Positions 45,152-54,977 of a stretch of DNA of 64,000 bases are shown piece by piece. The DNA is from Avena insularis (Eukaryota; Streptophyta; Magnoliopsida; Poales; Poaceae). The stretch is taken from positions 82,946,684 to 83,010,683 of the forward strand of contig CM042685.1 in assembly GCA_023614405.1 (NCBI GenBank), read 5' to 3'. Every line of letters starts with the position of its first letter. The stretch's first letter is position 1. The position numbers were made by a program, and so were the translations under genes. The notes under the pieces are model-generated. The model made no database searches and was not told where the DNA came from. It saw only the letters and a list, made by a program, of their open reading frames with translations.

Positions 45152-46722
45152 TGATATGTCAGAAATGTATCTATAATTTTTGATATTCCATGATTGTTTA
45201 GTATCTAATTTGCTTTGCTTTGTCCACACTTTGAGGTGCTTTTAATATGTTTCTGGTACTAACCTATTAACAAGTTACCACAGTGCCAGTTGCCTGTTTT
45301 CTACTGTTTTTGTTTCCAGAAAAGCTAGTAAGGAAATATTCTCGGAATTGGACCGGACAAAAGCCAAAGTCAATATTTCACCGAAGAGAACACGGAGTCC
45401 AGAGGAGAGACGGAGGGGCACCACAGGGCGGATGAACCCCCTAGGCACGGGCCCACCCTAGGCCGTGCCTAGGCAGGGTGTGCCCCCCCTGGCCGCCCTC
45501 CTGCCTCGCCTCTTCGCCTATAAGAAGCCCCCGATGCCTAAACCCTAAGCACCCGATCAATATTCCACGAAACCGTCTGTAGCCGCCGCCACCGTCGTCC
45601 CTAGATCAGGAGGGGGAGGGATCTAAAGCTCTTCCCGGCACCCTGCTAGAGGGGAGATCATCCTGGAGGCCTTCTTCTTCATCATGCCAGCCTCCGGTAT
45701 GAAGCGTGAGTAGTTCCACCTTAGACTACTGGTCCATGTAGTAGCTAGATGGTTGTCCCTTGTGCTTTCATGTCTAGATCTTGTGAGCTCTGTTCATGAT
45801 CAAGGTCTCATCTATTTGTAATCATGCATGTTGTATTTGCGGGGATCCGATGGATATTGAGATTACTATGTCAGATTGATTAATGATTTTGTCTTATTGA
45901 TTCTATCATGTCTGTGTTGTTTGTGATCTTGCATGCTCTCCGTTGTTAGTAGCTATCTTGGCCAAGTAGTTGCTAGTGACTCCAAGAGGGGGTATTTATG
46001 CTCAATAGTGGATTCATGCCTCTATTTAATCAAGGGAAGTGACAGAAATCTCTAAGGTTGTAGATGTGCTGTTGCCACTAGGGAGAAAACAACGGTCTCT
46101 TGTTCATGGAACAAGTGGATTGTTTACCTTACACACTTTGCTTAAAGAAGTTATCTGTTGCTTGCAACTTAATACTGGATGGGGTTCGGATGATAACCCA
46201 AAGGTGGACTTCTAGTCATAGATGCAGTTGGATGACGGTCTATGTATATTGTTGTATTGCCCAATCGAATCTCATAGGATCTTTAAGTCAAGTATTGAAT
46301 TGTTATGCCTTTCTCAGTCCTGTCAATTGCCCTGCTGTAATTTGTTTACCCAGCATGCCATGTTTGTTTATCTAAGGAGAACACCTCTAGTGAACTATGG
46401 ACCCGGTCCAATCTTTACCATTGATACATCTTCCACTATTACTGTTTACTTGCTGCAAACCTCTTTCACCTTCCACACCATACAGTTAATCCTTTGTTAC
46501 AGCAACCGGTGAGATTGAAAACCTCACTGTTAGTTGGGGTAAAGTCTTGAGTTTGTGTTGTGCAGGGTTCCACGTTGCTTGTAACACCTTTGAGATGTTT
46601 CCTTCCTCCTACTTGTTTGATAACCTTGGTTTCTTACTGAGGGAAAACTTGCTGTTGTGCTGGATCATATCTTGCTCTTGGGGTTTTCCAACGAAGCGCC
46701 CCACGTTGACGCAGCGCCATCA
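45152..46722 (+). repeat. 5' LTR of the Athila-like element
   Basis: It starts TGATATGTCAGAAATGTATC and ends ..gcgccatca, 1,571 bp. A TATA-like cgcctataagaagcc lies at about 45516. The first 180 bp match the 3' LTR stub at 50508-50689, which fixes the left border. The right border is inferred from the primer site nine bases on. Confidence 0.8.
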
Positions 46723-46731
46723 AGACTTTTC

Positions 46732-46749
46732 TGGCGCCGTTGCCGGGGA
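46732..46749 (+). other. Primer binding site (tRNA-Asp type)
   Basis: tggcgccgttgccgggga, complementary to the 3' end of tRNA-Asp as used by Athila-lineage elements. It primes minus-strand DNA synthesis. Confidence 0.8.
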
Positions 46750-46936
46750 GGCTAAGGATGTCTTCACAAGGGGAGTCCTTCTCAACCTTTCTCTTTACTT
46801 TGTTTTTGGTTTGCTTAGTTTCTTTTGCTTGGTTTTGTTTGCCTCTTTTTATCAAAAACCAAAAAAATTAGTTTAGTTTGGTTTGCTTTCTCTTATCAAA
46901 AACACAAAAAATTTAGTTCTTTCTCTAGTTTCTACT

Positions 46937-47797
46937 ATGTCTGGTTTTGGTCCAATCCCCGTGTCACCTATGGAAAGGATCTTTACTTTCAAGCAAGGAA
47001 GTGGAGAGAGTTTCGAAGAAGCTTGGTCTAGAATCTATGCTTTACAAAGGGAAACTAAGCCTAAGATGAGTCTTAGCTTGGTTATTAATAGTTTCTACCA
47101 CGGTATTGCTCTTTGTTATAGATATGCTTTGGATGCTGTGGCTGAGAAAGATGTTTTTCGTTGTACTGAGAATGAAGCTTTAGATGCTATAAATAGGTTA
47201 ATTATAATTAATAATATGCCTAGCAAGTCTGATTCTTCTTTTATAGACATTTATGCTAGGTTGAACACTCTTGAATCCAGTACTGCTACTTTGAAAAATT
47301 GCTATCACACACATAGAAAGCGCCATGGTTATGTTCCAATAAATTCTGAGCCTTCAAAGTGGTTTCCCACAATCAAAGTCTCTATAAATAGTGCAACTTT
47401 TGATGCTCGCTGTGATATCATGTATGTATTTTGCCTTATGCCTAAAGATATTTATGAGTCTTTGAGTCTTTGGGGACTTTATAAAGGAGGAGAAGAAATA
47501 TCTCTTACCAATAGTGCAAATTTATTTCCCATTGGAATAGCTGAAGGTGTTTTTACAAAAATCTCAGGGAAAATGGTGTCTACTGATTATCTTGTTATTG
47601 AATGTGTAGGCAAAGGACAGATTACACTCGGAAGATCCCTACTGAAACACCTTGGAGCAATAATAGATGTGGGAAAAGGAATTATGTATTTTGCTCCTCC
47701 AGTAAGCAATCATATTTTACCTAAAGAGAAGAAGAAATGTAAGAAAGGTAGGAGCAAGAGGTTTGATGTTAATGCTTCTTCATTTGAAAATACTTGA
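46937..47797 (+). CDS. Gag-protease polyprotein of the non-autonomous element
   Basis: The 286-residue open frame begins MSGFGPIPVSPMERIFTFKQ; the ATG at 46937 is preferred because upstream codons are low-complexity UTR. Residues 10-90 (GSGESFEEAWSRIYALQRET .. ENEALDAINRLI) resemble the Athila gag core. From about residue 137 there is a retropepsin-like domain: WFPTIKVSINSATFDARCDI, MPKDIYESL, and near the end TLGRSLLKHLGAIIDVGKG, matching the ILGRPFL..GAIIDV end of Athila protease. The catalytic D-(S/T/L)-G-(A/S) has become DIMYVF, so proteolysis is unlikely. An open frame of this length in an otherwise decayed region is notable. No pol follows. Confidence 0.75.
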   Translation: MSGFGPIPVSPMERIFTFKQGSGESFEEAWSRIYALQRETKPKMSLSLVINSFYHGIALCYRYALDAVAEKDVFRCTENEALDAINRLIIINNMPSKSDSSFIDIYARLNTLESSTATLKNCYHTHRKRHGYVPINSEPSKWFPTIKVSINSATFDARCDIMYVFCLMPKDIYESLSLWGLYKGGEEISLTNSANLFPIGIAEGVFTKISGKMVSTDYLVIECVGKGQITLGRSLLKHLGAIIDVGKGIMYFAPPVSNHILPKEKKKCKKGRSKRFDVNASSFENT

Positions 47798-50507
47798 TTT
47801 CTTGCTTCTTGTGCCTAACTTAAAGGCGTTAAAGAAAAGTACTTGTTGGGAGATAACCCAAGAGTTTTCTTAAGTCTTGGATGTTATTACTTCATTAATG
47901 ACCTCTCCTTATCCTTTTTGTTTGCTTTTTGTGCCAAGAGTGACCTCTAATGAGAGGGAAGTAAGATTTGGGGAGTTGCTGTCCTGAAACAGATTTTTGT
48001 CCTCCATCATAAAAAATCGTGCGGAGTGTCTGTAAGTCGGATTGAGCTGAAAATTTATGAATAAATTTCCCAGTATGTTATCTAACTTTCGTTAGTTCAG
48101 CACTTTTTGATTTGAGCAACAGAAGGTCTTCTAAAAAATCGGTTTCTACCTTCTGGTCTGTTTTGACAGATTTCTGCCATTATTTGCATTTGCTTCTTAT
48201 TGATTCCTTTGTGAGTTCTCTTTAGGTGAATTGAGCTTTTTGAAGGAGTTGCTACAGCAGCTTGTGTTTTTAGTGAAAAGTTTTGCTGTTCTAAAGCTAA
48301 ACCCAAGGGTATATTATCTTTTGAATACACTAATGTTGCTAATGTAGATTGTGTGAAGTTTTTTATGAAGGAAAAATTTCAGGTGTAGAGAGAGAATGAT
48401 GTAATGAGATGAAGAATGGACGAAAGCTCAAGCTTGGGGATTCCACCCCAGTGTCACCCCAAGAAATATCCAAGAGGTATAAGTGTCAAAGCTTGGGGAT
48501 GCCCAAAGCATCCCCTTCTTCATCAATAAAAAGCTCAGGTCTTTCTAGACACTTCGTTTTTATTGTTTCATGCACTGTTGTGTTGTTCTTGGAGCGTCTT
48601 CGTTTTTGTTTGCTTTGCTTAGTTGTTTAGTTTGCTTGAATAAAGTAGTTTGGAACCCCGTTCTCACTGTGTTGCTTCAAATAAGTTGATTAGTGTTGGA
48701 AAGGAGTAGAAAGTTCTTGCTTGAAAGTGCAAGAGGAGCTTGCATTGACTGTGACTTAGACTTTAGCATGTCATGCTAGGTGTTGTTTTTACCTTATGAT
48801 TATTGATTATTTCTGTAGCATGACTTGTTCCAAACAATTGGGATTGCTTAGTGTGCCTTGAAGGAATCATGCATTATTTTAGCATACAAAAGCATAGTAT
48901 TGTGGTATTCTCCTTTGATGTTTTGTTTGAGTTGACTTGGCACATGCTTACACCATGTTATGACTATAAAGAAGTCACCATAGCCTCTATGATCATTTAG
49001 TCCTTGACTTGTAGTACGACTCTATGCTTTGATTAGTAATGTTTTGTCGCTCTGCATGATTATGGACATTATTGCTCTCTTAATTGGTTGCTCCCAGTCT
49101 TTTGCTAGCCTCCACTTGTATGAGTAAGCTCTACTCATGCTTCCAACTTATAAGAAACCAAGTTATCCCAAAGAGTCCACTATAAATTCCTATACATGGT
49201 GTGCTACACCATTCCAACTATATTCTTGTTTTCAACTATCTTCCAATTAAAAAGTATTTTGTTATGTGAAAACTTAGTGATTAAAGCTCTCATGAACTTG
49301 ATGGCACACTATATTCTTTGCCCCTAATAAACTTGAACCATTGTGTCATCTATGTTGTATATGCTTGCACTTATACGTTGGAATTAGCAGAACCATGTTG
49401 TCATGGTTAACGTTTTCAACATTGCACTTGTACTTTGTACACAGTTGATATCATGCTCTTTTGTCTATGGATGTCGCCAGTGTAAAATAAAAAGGGAGCT
49501 TGTAAGTCCATGGAGTTATATATATTTTGTGTTAGAGAAACGCCTGTGCCGCTAGCCTAAACCATGCCTAATCATGGTGGAAACTTGCAGCATCACCATG
49601 ATGAGCAACCTGTGAAGCATCCTCAATAAAAACCTATGCAAATAGCAAATAAAAAGTTCGCTAAGATGCTCATTGTTTGCTTGCCTTGTCATTTTGATTA
49701 TGGGAAAGCTCATGTACCATGTGCAAGGGGTACCCCGTTGGCGGTTCTCTATGATACACATGTACTTACTATGATAAGAACTTACATGTGACTGAAGTTG
49801 AGTAGCATGAGGTGCGGCCCTCGTATTTAAGGGACATGAGATTGCCAACTTATACTTTTTCAAGCATATACTCCATAGTTTTTTCAGTTTAACCTTAATC
49901 ACTTCAAGATGCTTATGATAGGGGGAATGAGGGCTGAAAGCTAACAAGTACCATAATTTTTGGAAGCTCTTTTTGAAACTTGAAATCTCCGCTTCCCTTT
50001 ATGAAGGGCCTTTCTTCCACTATTATATTGAGTCTCGACCTTCTACCTTTAGGCACTAGTTAAGAGAGCATAGTTGCCATTCTTAGTTCTATGTGCATTG
50101 TCCCAAAACTTATTGATTGGTGCATATTGTTGATATTGCTTGTTCTTATGCTATTTGTATCTTGTCACTCTTATGAACTTTGAAGGTGTCCTATGCATCT
50201 ATTTGCTACTCCATGAGGGACAAGATGAATTCCACCATGCCATGTTTTCTATATGTGAAACAAACAAATGTTTTTCAATGCATGTTATTCATGATCTTTG
50301 TTTGTAGCCTTTCTTGTTGCATGCATAGTTACTTTTTCTTATTGTTAGAACTCCATCTTTCATGCACATGTTTAGAGTTCTTTGATCCCAACTTTCAATG
50401 CTTGCAAATGGTTTGATCTTGGTTTTGATGGTGCATGTCACCGCAAAAATTATTCTTTTTATCACTTACCTACTCGAGGATGAGCAGGAGTTAAGCTTGT
50501 GGATGTT
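47798..50507 (+). other. Non-coding spacer of the Athila-like element
   Basis: AT-rich DNA with no recognised gene. The phrase aagcttggggat(t/g)cc occurs twice (48430, 48493), and tactcgaggatgagcaggag plus ttaagcttgtgg lie just before the 3' LTR, the latter serving as polypurine region. In autonomous relatives pol would occupy part of this interval. Confidence 0.6.
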
Positions 50508-50689
50508 TGATACGTCGGAAACGTATCTATAATTTTTGATGTTCCATGCTTGTTTAGTATCTACTTTTCTTTGCTTTGTCCACACTTTGAGGTGCTTTTC
50601 ATATGTTTTCTGGTACTAACCTATTAACAAGTTGCCACAGTTCCAGTTGCCTGTTTTCTGCTGTTTTTGGTTCCAGAAAAGCTAGTAAG
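50508..50689 (+). repeat. 3' LTR stub of the Athila-like element
   Basis: TGATACGTCGGAAACGTATC through ccagaaaagctagtaag aligns to 45152-45336. It stops where TGTCGCGGGAATGG of Tat copy 3 begins. Confidence 0.88.
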
Positions 50690-51179
50690 TGTCGCGGGAA
50701 TGGCCACGGCAGATGCTGCAATCGGCAGCGAGTAGTAGAACGAGGGGCAAGGGCGGCCAGCCATCTGCGGTGCGAGATGAGGGCGGAGACACAAGGGTTT
50801 AACCAGGTTTGCCCCCCGGAGGGTAAATACCTACTCGTGCTAGATTGTATTGATGAGAGAGTACAAAGGGCGAGCTCGATGACTAGGCGACGAGTCGCAG
50901 GGGTGTATGATGGAACGTGCCCTCTATGCGTACCCTAGGGAGGTTTATATAGGCTTACCTCGCTAGGGTTTACAGATCTACAACCGAATTAGTTAAGGAT
51001 TTGAAGGGTGCTTGACCTAATCCGACTAGGCCTAGCTACGCTTCTAGGCTTTCAGCTTCCAGTCGCCTGGCTCCTTGTTGGGTCTTGATCCAGTCGTCGT
51101 CCTGCAGGCCCACTCGCTGGAAGCTTGGGCCAATAGGAAACATCTTGCTGGGTACACTCCACTCGGCATATCCCCATTA
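50690..51179 (-). repeat. 3' LTR of Tat-like element copy 3
   Basis: On the minus strand it runs from TAATGGGGATATGCCGAG (51179) to ..CATTCCCGCGACA (50690). The start corresponds to TGTTGGGGATATGC of copies 1 and 2, with the first dinucleotide changed from TG to TA. It is preceded in element sense by the tract ctcggggactac, the equivalent of tcgggggctac. The rest of the LTR is diverged from the other family, so this is a related but different Tat family. Confidence 0.75.
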
Positions 51180-51539
51180 GTAGTCCCCGAGGCCGTCGTT
51201 GATTCATCGTAGGTGTTTGTTGGTAGTCGGAGTATGCGGGTCCAATTTGGACGCCTAGTCGAATCGGCGGTGGACTCCCTAAATGAAAGAGGGAACTTGT
51301 TGTCTTGGTCGCAATAACGGCGACCAGTCGAATGGCAGCACGACGTGGGGGTCAGCGAGTAGTCAAATCGCAGCTAAGGCGATCTGGTCGACGAGTTGTC
51401 GAGTCACTGAAGCATGCGAGTCGAGTAGACGAAGTTGGACCGTCAACACTGGTCAAACTAGCCGTTGGGTAATCCAACGGTAATATCGGCGTAATCACCG
51501 CGCGATAACGGCCCCCCGAAGATGGCGGGTAGCAAGCGC

Positions 51540-51546
51540 TATATAA
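51540..51546 (+). promoter_or_regulatory. TATA box of the antisense gene, copy 3
   Basis: gctatataaggag at 133 bp before the ATG at 51673. It is in the same relative place as the TATA boxes of the antisense genes in copies 1 and 2. Confidence 0.6.
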
Positions 51547-51672
51547 GGAGAGTGAAGGGTGAAGGCCCATCATTTCCCACACTTCCTCCGATCTCGCGCA
51601 TATCCAGTCTTCCATTCCTTCGCAGCGACCAGAGTGACCTAGAGCGACCCATAGCCCTAGATCCCCCAACCG

Positions 51673-53844
51673 ATGACGCCTTTGACGGAGCCATGGGGCA
51701 GATCCAAGTGCACGAAGGTGCTGTTAAAATCATTCGAGGAGGCGGGGATCCTCCGTGTCGGGAGATGGCGCATCCCCACGGCTAGAGAGGTGGTGCCAGA
51801 TCCATGTCAGGGGGAGTTCATCTGCTTCACCAGCCACCTAGAGAGGGGCTCGGATTCCCCACCTCCCTCTTCTTTCGCCACTTCTGCGCCTACTACGGCA
51901 TCCAGCCGTCAGACCTAGGTCCACACAGTATCGAGCAACTCGCCATTTTTGTGGCATTTTGCGAGTGCTACCTGGGTTGCCGGTCATATTTCCCCCTGTG
52001 GCAAGATCTATTCCATGGGAGGATCGGACGTGAAGAAGCAGGCGACCCGATGCTAGCCGCAGGCGGCCTCACGTTTTAGTTGAAGTCGAAGGCCTCCTTC
52101 TTCGACCTGATGCTACCAAAGAAGGCAACGAACGAGTGGAAGAAAAATTGGTTCTGCGTCACCGAGTCGCCGCCGGACGACGAGGTGGCGCTTCCGATGT
52201 AATCCGCCGACCGGCCCGAGCCACATCGACTCCAAGTTACCAAGCTCCCGTTGGACCAGCGGATGGTCGTCGATGAGATGCTGCAGACGATCCGCAACCT
52301 GAAGAAGAATGGCCTCCAGACCATTAATATGTACAATTGCTAGTTTGGGCGGCGGCTGGTGCCTCTAGCTAGTCGCGTCCACTATATGTACGATTACATG
52401 GGCAAGGACGACCCGACGAAGTCCTGCCATGCCGAGTGGAGGCTCAATGATTACACCCTGGCCTTGAAGAAGATCACCGAGGCGGAGTATCTCGACGCGA
52501 AGGCCGGTGTCGCCCCTTACACCGCGAGGCGCAAGGCTCCGACAGTAAGTCTTCTCTTTCCTGTACACTTCACAGTCGCAGATTTGCAGTCATGCTCGTG
52601 CTAATCGTATCTTGTTGTTGCAGTTGTTCCAAGTGGTGGAAGGTTGGCTTACACCCGCAGACGACGAGAACTCGACCGAGTCCACCGAGGATGATAGCGA
52701 GTCTTTGCCCGACAAGGGCGGAATCAGAAGTGACGGGGGCGGCGATGACGACGACAATGACGACGGTGGCGGCGAGGCCGTGGAAGTTGCCTCACCCACG
52801 GTCCGCAAGACCCGCGGGCAGCATCAATGCGAGCTCGAGGCCAGCAAAACCCTCGAGGCTCACTACGAGGATGATGACGAGCTCCCCGAGCATACCTCGC
52901 AACGCGAGGTCACGCCATCGAAGAAGAAACCACCGCCACCGAAGAAGAAGAAGAGGTCGACTAAGCCGGTATCACCTCCTCGGTCCGCGAGTAGCTCCGA
53001 TGCTACCAATGCGCCCGAGGAAGCTAGGGCCAACGCACCGGCGCACGTGACCACGGCAGCCGACGCGGCCGTTGTAGAAGGCGAGGTGCCGTTGGCGTCG
53101 CTGCCGTCACCATTCGTCCCAGTCATTGGGCTCGGGACAGCTCCAACCGCGGGAACCTCGCCACTGAGGGGAGCATCTGTGGCGATCGCCGCTGATCCTC
53201 CTGCCGCGACCTCGTCCTCGAAGAAGCCATCAGTGTCTTGGGCACAGAGCGTGTTCGAGACAGGCCTCAGTCAGAAACTAGGGCCAGAGTTGGAGAAGCC
53301 AGCCATCATTCGTATTGGCCTGCGTTTTATCCCAGTCGCCAAGTGAGTATTCCTGAGTTTTGTCGTTGCCCAATCAATTCATATCCGACTGGCGAGTTTG
53401 CTGATAGCATTGTTTTGCAGGACCGAGGTGAAGAAAATAGGTCACCCTTCGGTGACCAAGGTCCCGTTGGGTGCCGCGGAGGCACTAGTCGACCCTTCGA
53501 AGAAGAGGAAGGGCGACGAAGTCAAGGCGCCTGTTGAAGGCGTGAAGAGGGCAAAGGGCGACGGAGTCATCATGATTTCGGATGAACCGGCGGTCGCCCC
53601 GAGTGAAGCTCCGATTGGAGCGGATGCAGCCTCGAAGGCCACGATGGACGCGGAGTCGCAGCGGGTGGAGTCCATGGTGTCGGTCGGGGTAACGGGCCCG
53701 ACCTCGAGTGGCGCGGGAGACGCGGTGGAGACGTTCCCTCGTTTTGTAGCGAAGGCCTCCGCGGCGAGTGCGTCAGTGCCATCGAGCCAGATGCCTAAGG
53801 TCGTCGACATGGAGGTCGAGCAGCGCCGTGGGCGCACTCTATCG
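51673..53844 (+). pseudogene. Tat antisense gene, copy 3, cut by Tat copy 2
   Basis: The start MTPLTEPWGRSKCTKVLLKS leads, after a frame break near 51845, into GFPTSLFFRHFCAYYGIQPS and LAIFVAFCECYLGC, a Transposase_28-like core distantly matching copies 1 and 2. In-frame stops follow at about 52078, 52200 and 52342. After an intron (gtaagtc at 52545 to tgcag before 52622), exon 2 has a very acidic run (52670-52790), a KKKPPPPKKKKRS basic tract and an Ala/Ser/Pro-rich region. Exon 3 (from 53421) is basic (KKRKGDEVKAPVEGVKRAKG). The gene stops where the LTR of copy 2 begins; its 3' part and this element's pol would lie beyond the window. Function is unknown, but the acidic-then-basic layout suggests a nuclear, chromatin-type protein. 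Confidence 0.7.
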
Positions 53845-54377
53845 TGGTATTGCCGACGAGTACACCATGGAGGGTTCCTCACAGTGCATGTTTAGAGACG
53901 TGGGGGACGGCGGACGGTTGACGGGTACGAGGTAACACATCTTACCTAGGTTTAGATCCCATGACGATGGCGGAATCCTACTCCTGCTATAAATCACTAT
54001 AATGGCAATACACCGAGTTATAGAGATATGTTCGCTGTGCGAGGTGTGAGTTAATTGTTCTGAGAGTATGCCCTAAAGGCTCCCATAGGCCCGACTTATA
54101 TAGTCGCCAGGTCCTAGGGTTACAGGGAAAAGTCCTAGCCGGACATGTTACAGAGTCCTACACCGTCTATTACTCGTCTAGCGTGTCTTGTACTCCAAGG
54201 CTCCGGGTATGCTAGTGACTCCACCATAGCCTTACTTTATCCGGCATGGGCCTCCCTTCTGGATCCATCTAACTGGGCCGCCCAGCAGGCCATCGGCCAT
54301 GCTAACAACTGTGGGCCACCCGGGTTATCCGGATAGGAGACATGCTATGAGGATACCCATATAGCATATCCCCAACA
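53845..54377 (-). repeat. 3' LTR of Tat copy 2
   Basis: On the minus strand TGTTGGGGATATGCTATATG (from 54377) to ..TCGGCAATACCA (53845). It is the same family as 37065-37596. The polypurine tract (plus strand gtagcccccgg at 54378-54388) adjoins it. Shared sequence continues five more bases (tatcg, 53840-53844) as in copy 1. Confidence 0.88.
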
Positions 54378-54826
54378 GTAGCCCCCGGAGAACTCTGAGA
54401 TCTTGCGCCGTCTTGCCTCTTCATGTTGAATGCTCCGTCTAGATGGATGTCTGCAAATCGTCAAGCAATATCTTGTAGTCCTCCCAAAGAACCCTGCAAG
54501 GTTTTCTCCGTCTACAATTTGTAAGTCGGAGAATTGCTGAATGTTCCATCGTACTCTTCCATAGCCGGACTGGATCCATCCATGCCGGAATCTCCTGATG
54601 TGATGGTTCATCTGCCCATGTTAGCTAGGGCGACATAGACATAGGTTAGCAACGCCTCGTAACTCACACATGCAGAGAACACAATCATGTCCACTTTTCC
54701 CGTGCGGGCGATACGAACCGTTGGCGGCGACGGTTGGTACGTGGCGAAGTTTCCGCGCACGTCTCCGCACACGTCGTCTACGCGGCAACCATTCGATCAA
54801 GCTGCACGAATCTTGATGCCGGGGAT

Positions 54827-54834
54827 CATAAATA
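54827..54834 (+). promoter_or_regulatory. TATA box of the antisense gene, copy 2
   Basis: cataaata about 145 bp before the ATG at 54978. The block aactgtggtgg..cacctcattctcc downstream is conserved with copy 1. Confidence 0.55.
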
Positions 54835-54977
54835 GTAACTGTGGTGGAAAATTTACTTTTTCACCTCATTCTCCCCTGCATCTTCTTCTTCCTCAGGCAA
54901 GCATCTCCTCGAGCTCTCCGCACCTCGGACGAAAAACCCTAACTCCCAATCTCACCAGTCACCTCCGAACGCACCCA

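Larger units (their letters stand above)
45152..50689 (+). mobile_element. Athila/Sabrina-like non-autonomous LTR element
   Basis: Order: 5' LTR (45152-46722), tRNA-Asp-type primer site (46732), a single gag-protease ORF (46937-47797), a 2.7-kb non-coding spacer, a purine-rich tract, and a 3' LTR cut off at 50689 by another insertion. Reverse transcriptase, RNase H and integrase are absent. The LTR start (TGATAYGTC..ACGTATCTATAAT), the primer site and the spacer phrase tactcgaggatgagcaggag are features I associate with Athila-lineage grass elements such as Sabrina. It would depend on a helper element. The 5' LTR and the 180-bp stub of the 3' LTR are about 88-90 percent identical, so the insertion is not recent. 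Confidence 0.85.

Noticed and set aside
46732..46749. tRNA gene
   Set aside because: The 18-bp match is the primer binding site complementary to a tRNA 3' end; there is no cloverleaf around it.
48400..48560. Two aagcttggggat copies as a possible hairpin terminator or regulatory element
   Set aside because: These are direct repeats typical of the 3' spacer of this retrotransposon group, with no evidence of separate function.
52860..53130. Minus-strand Gly/Ser-rich open frame over the antisense gene exon
   Set aside because: Mirror of the Pro/Lys-rich exon on the plus strand, a composition shadow.
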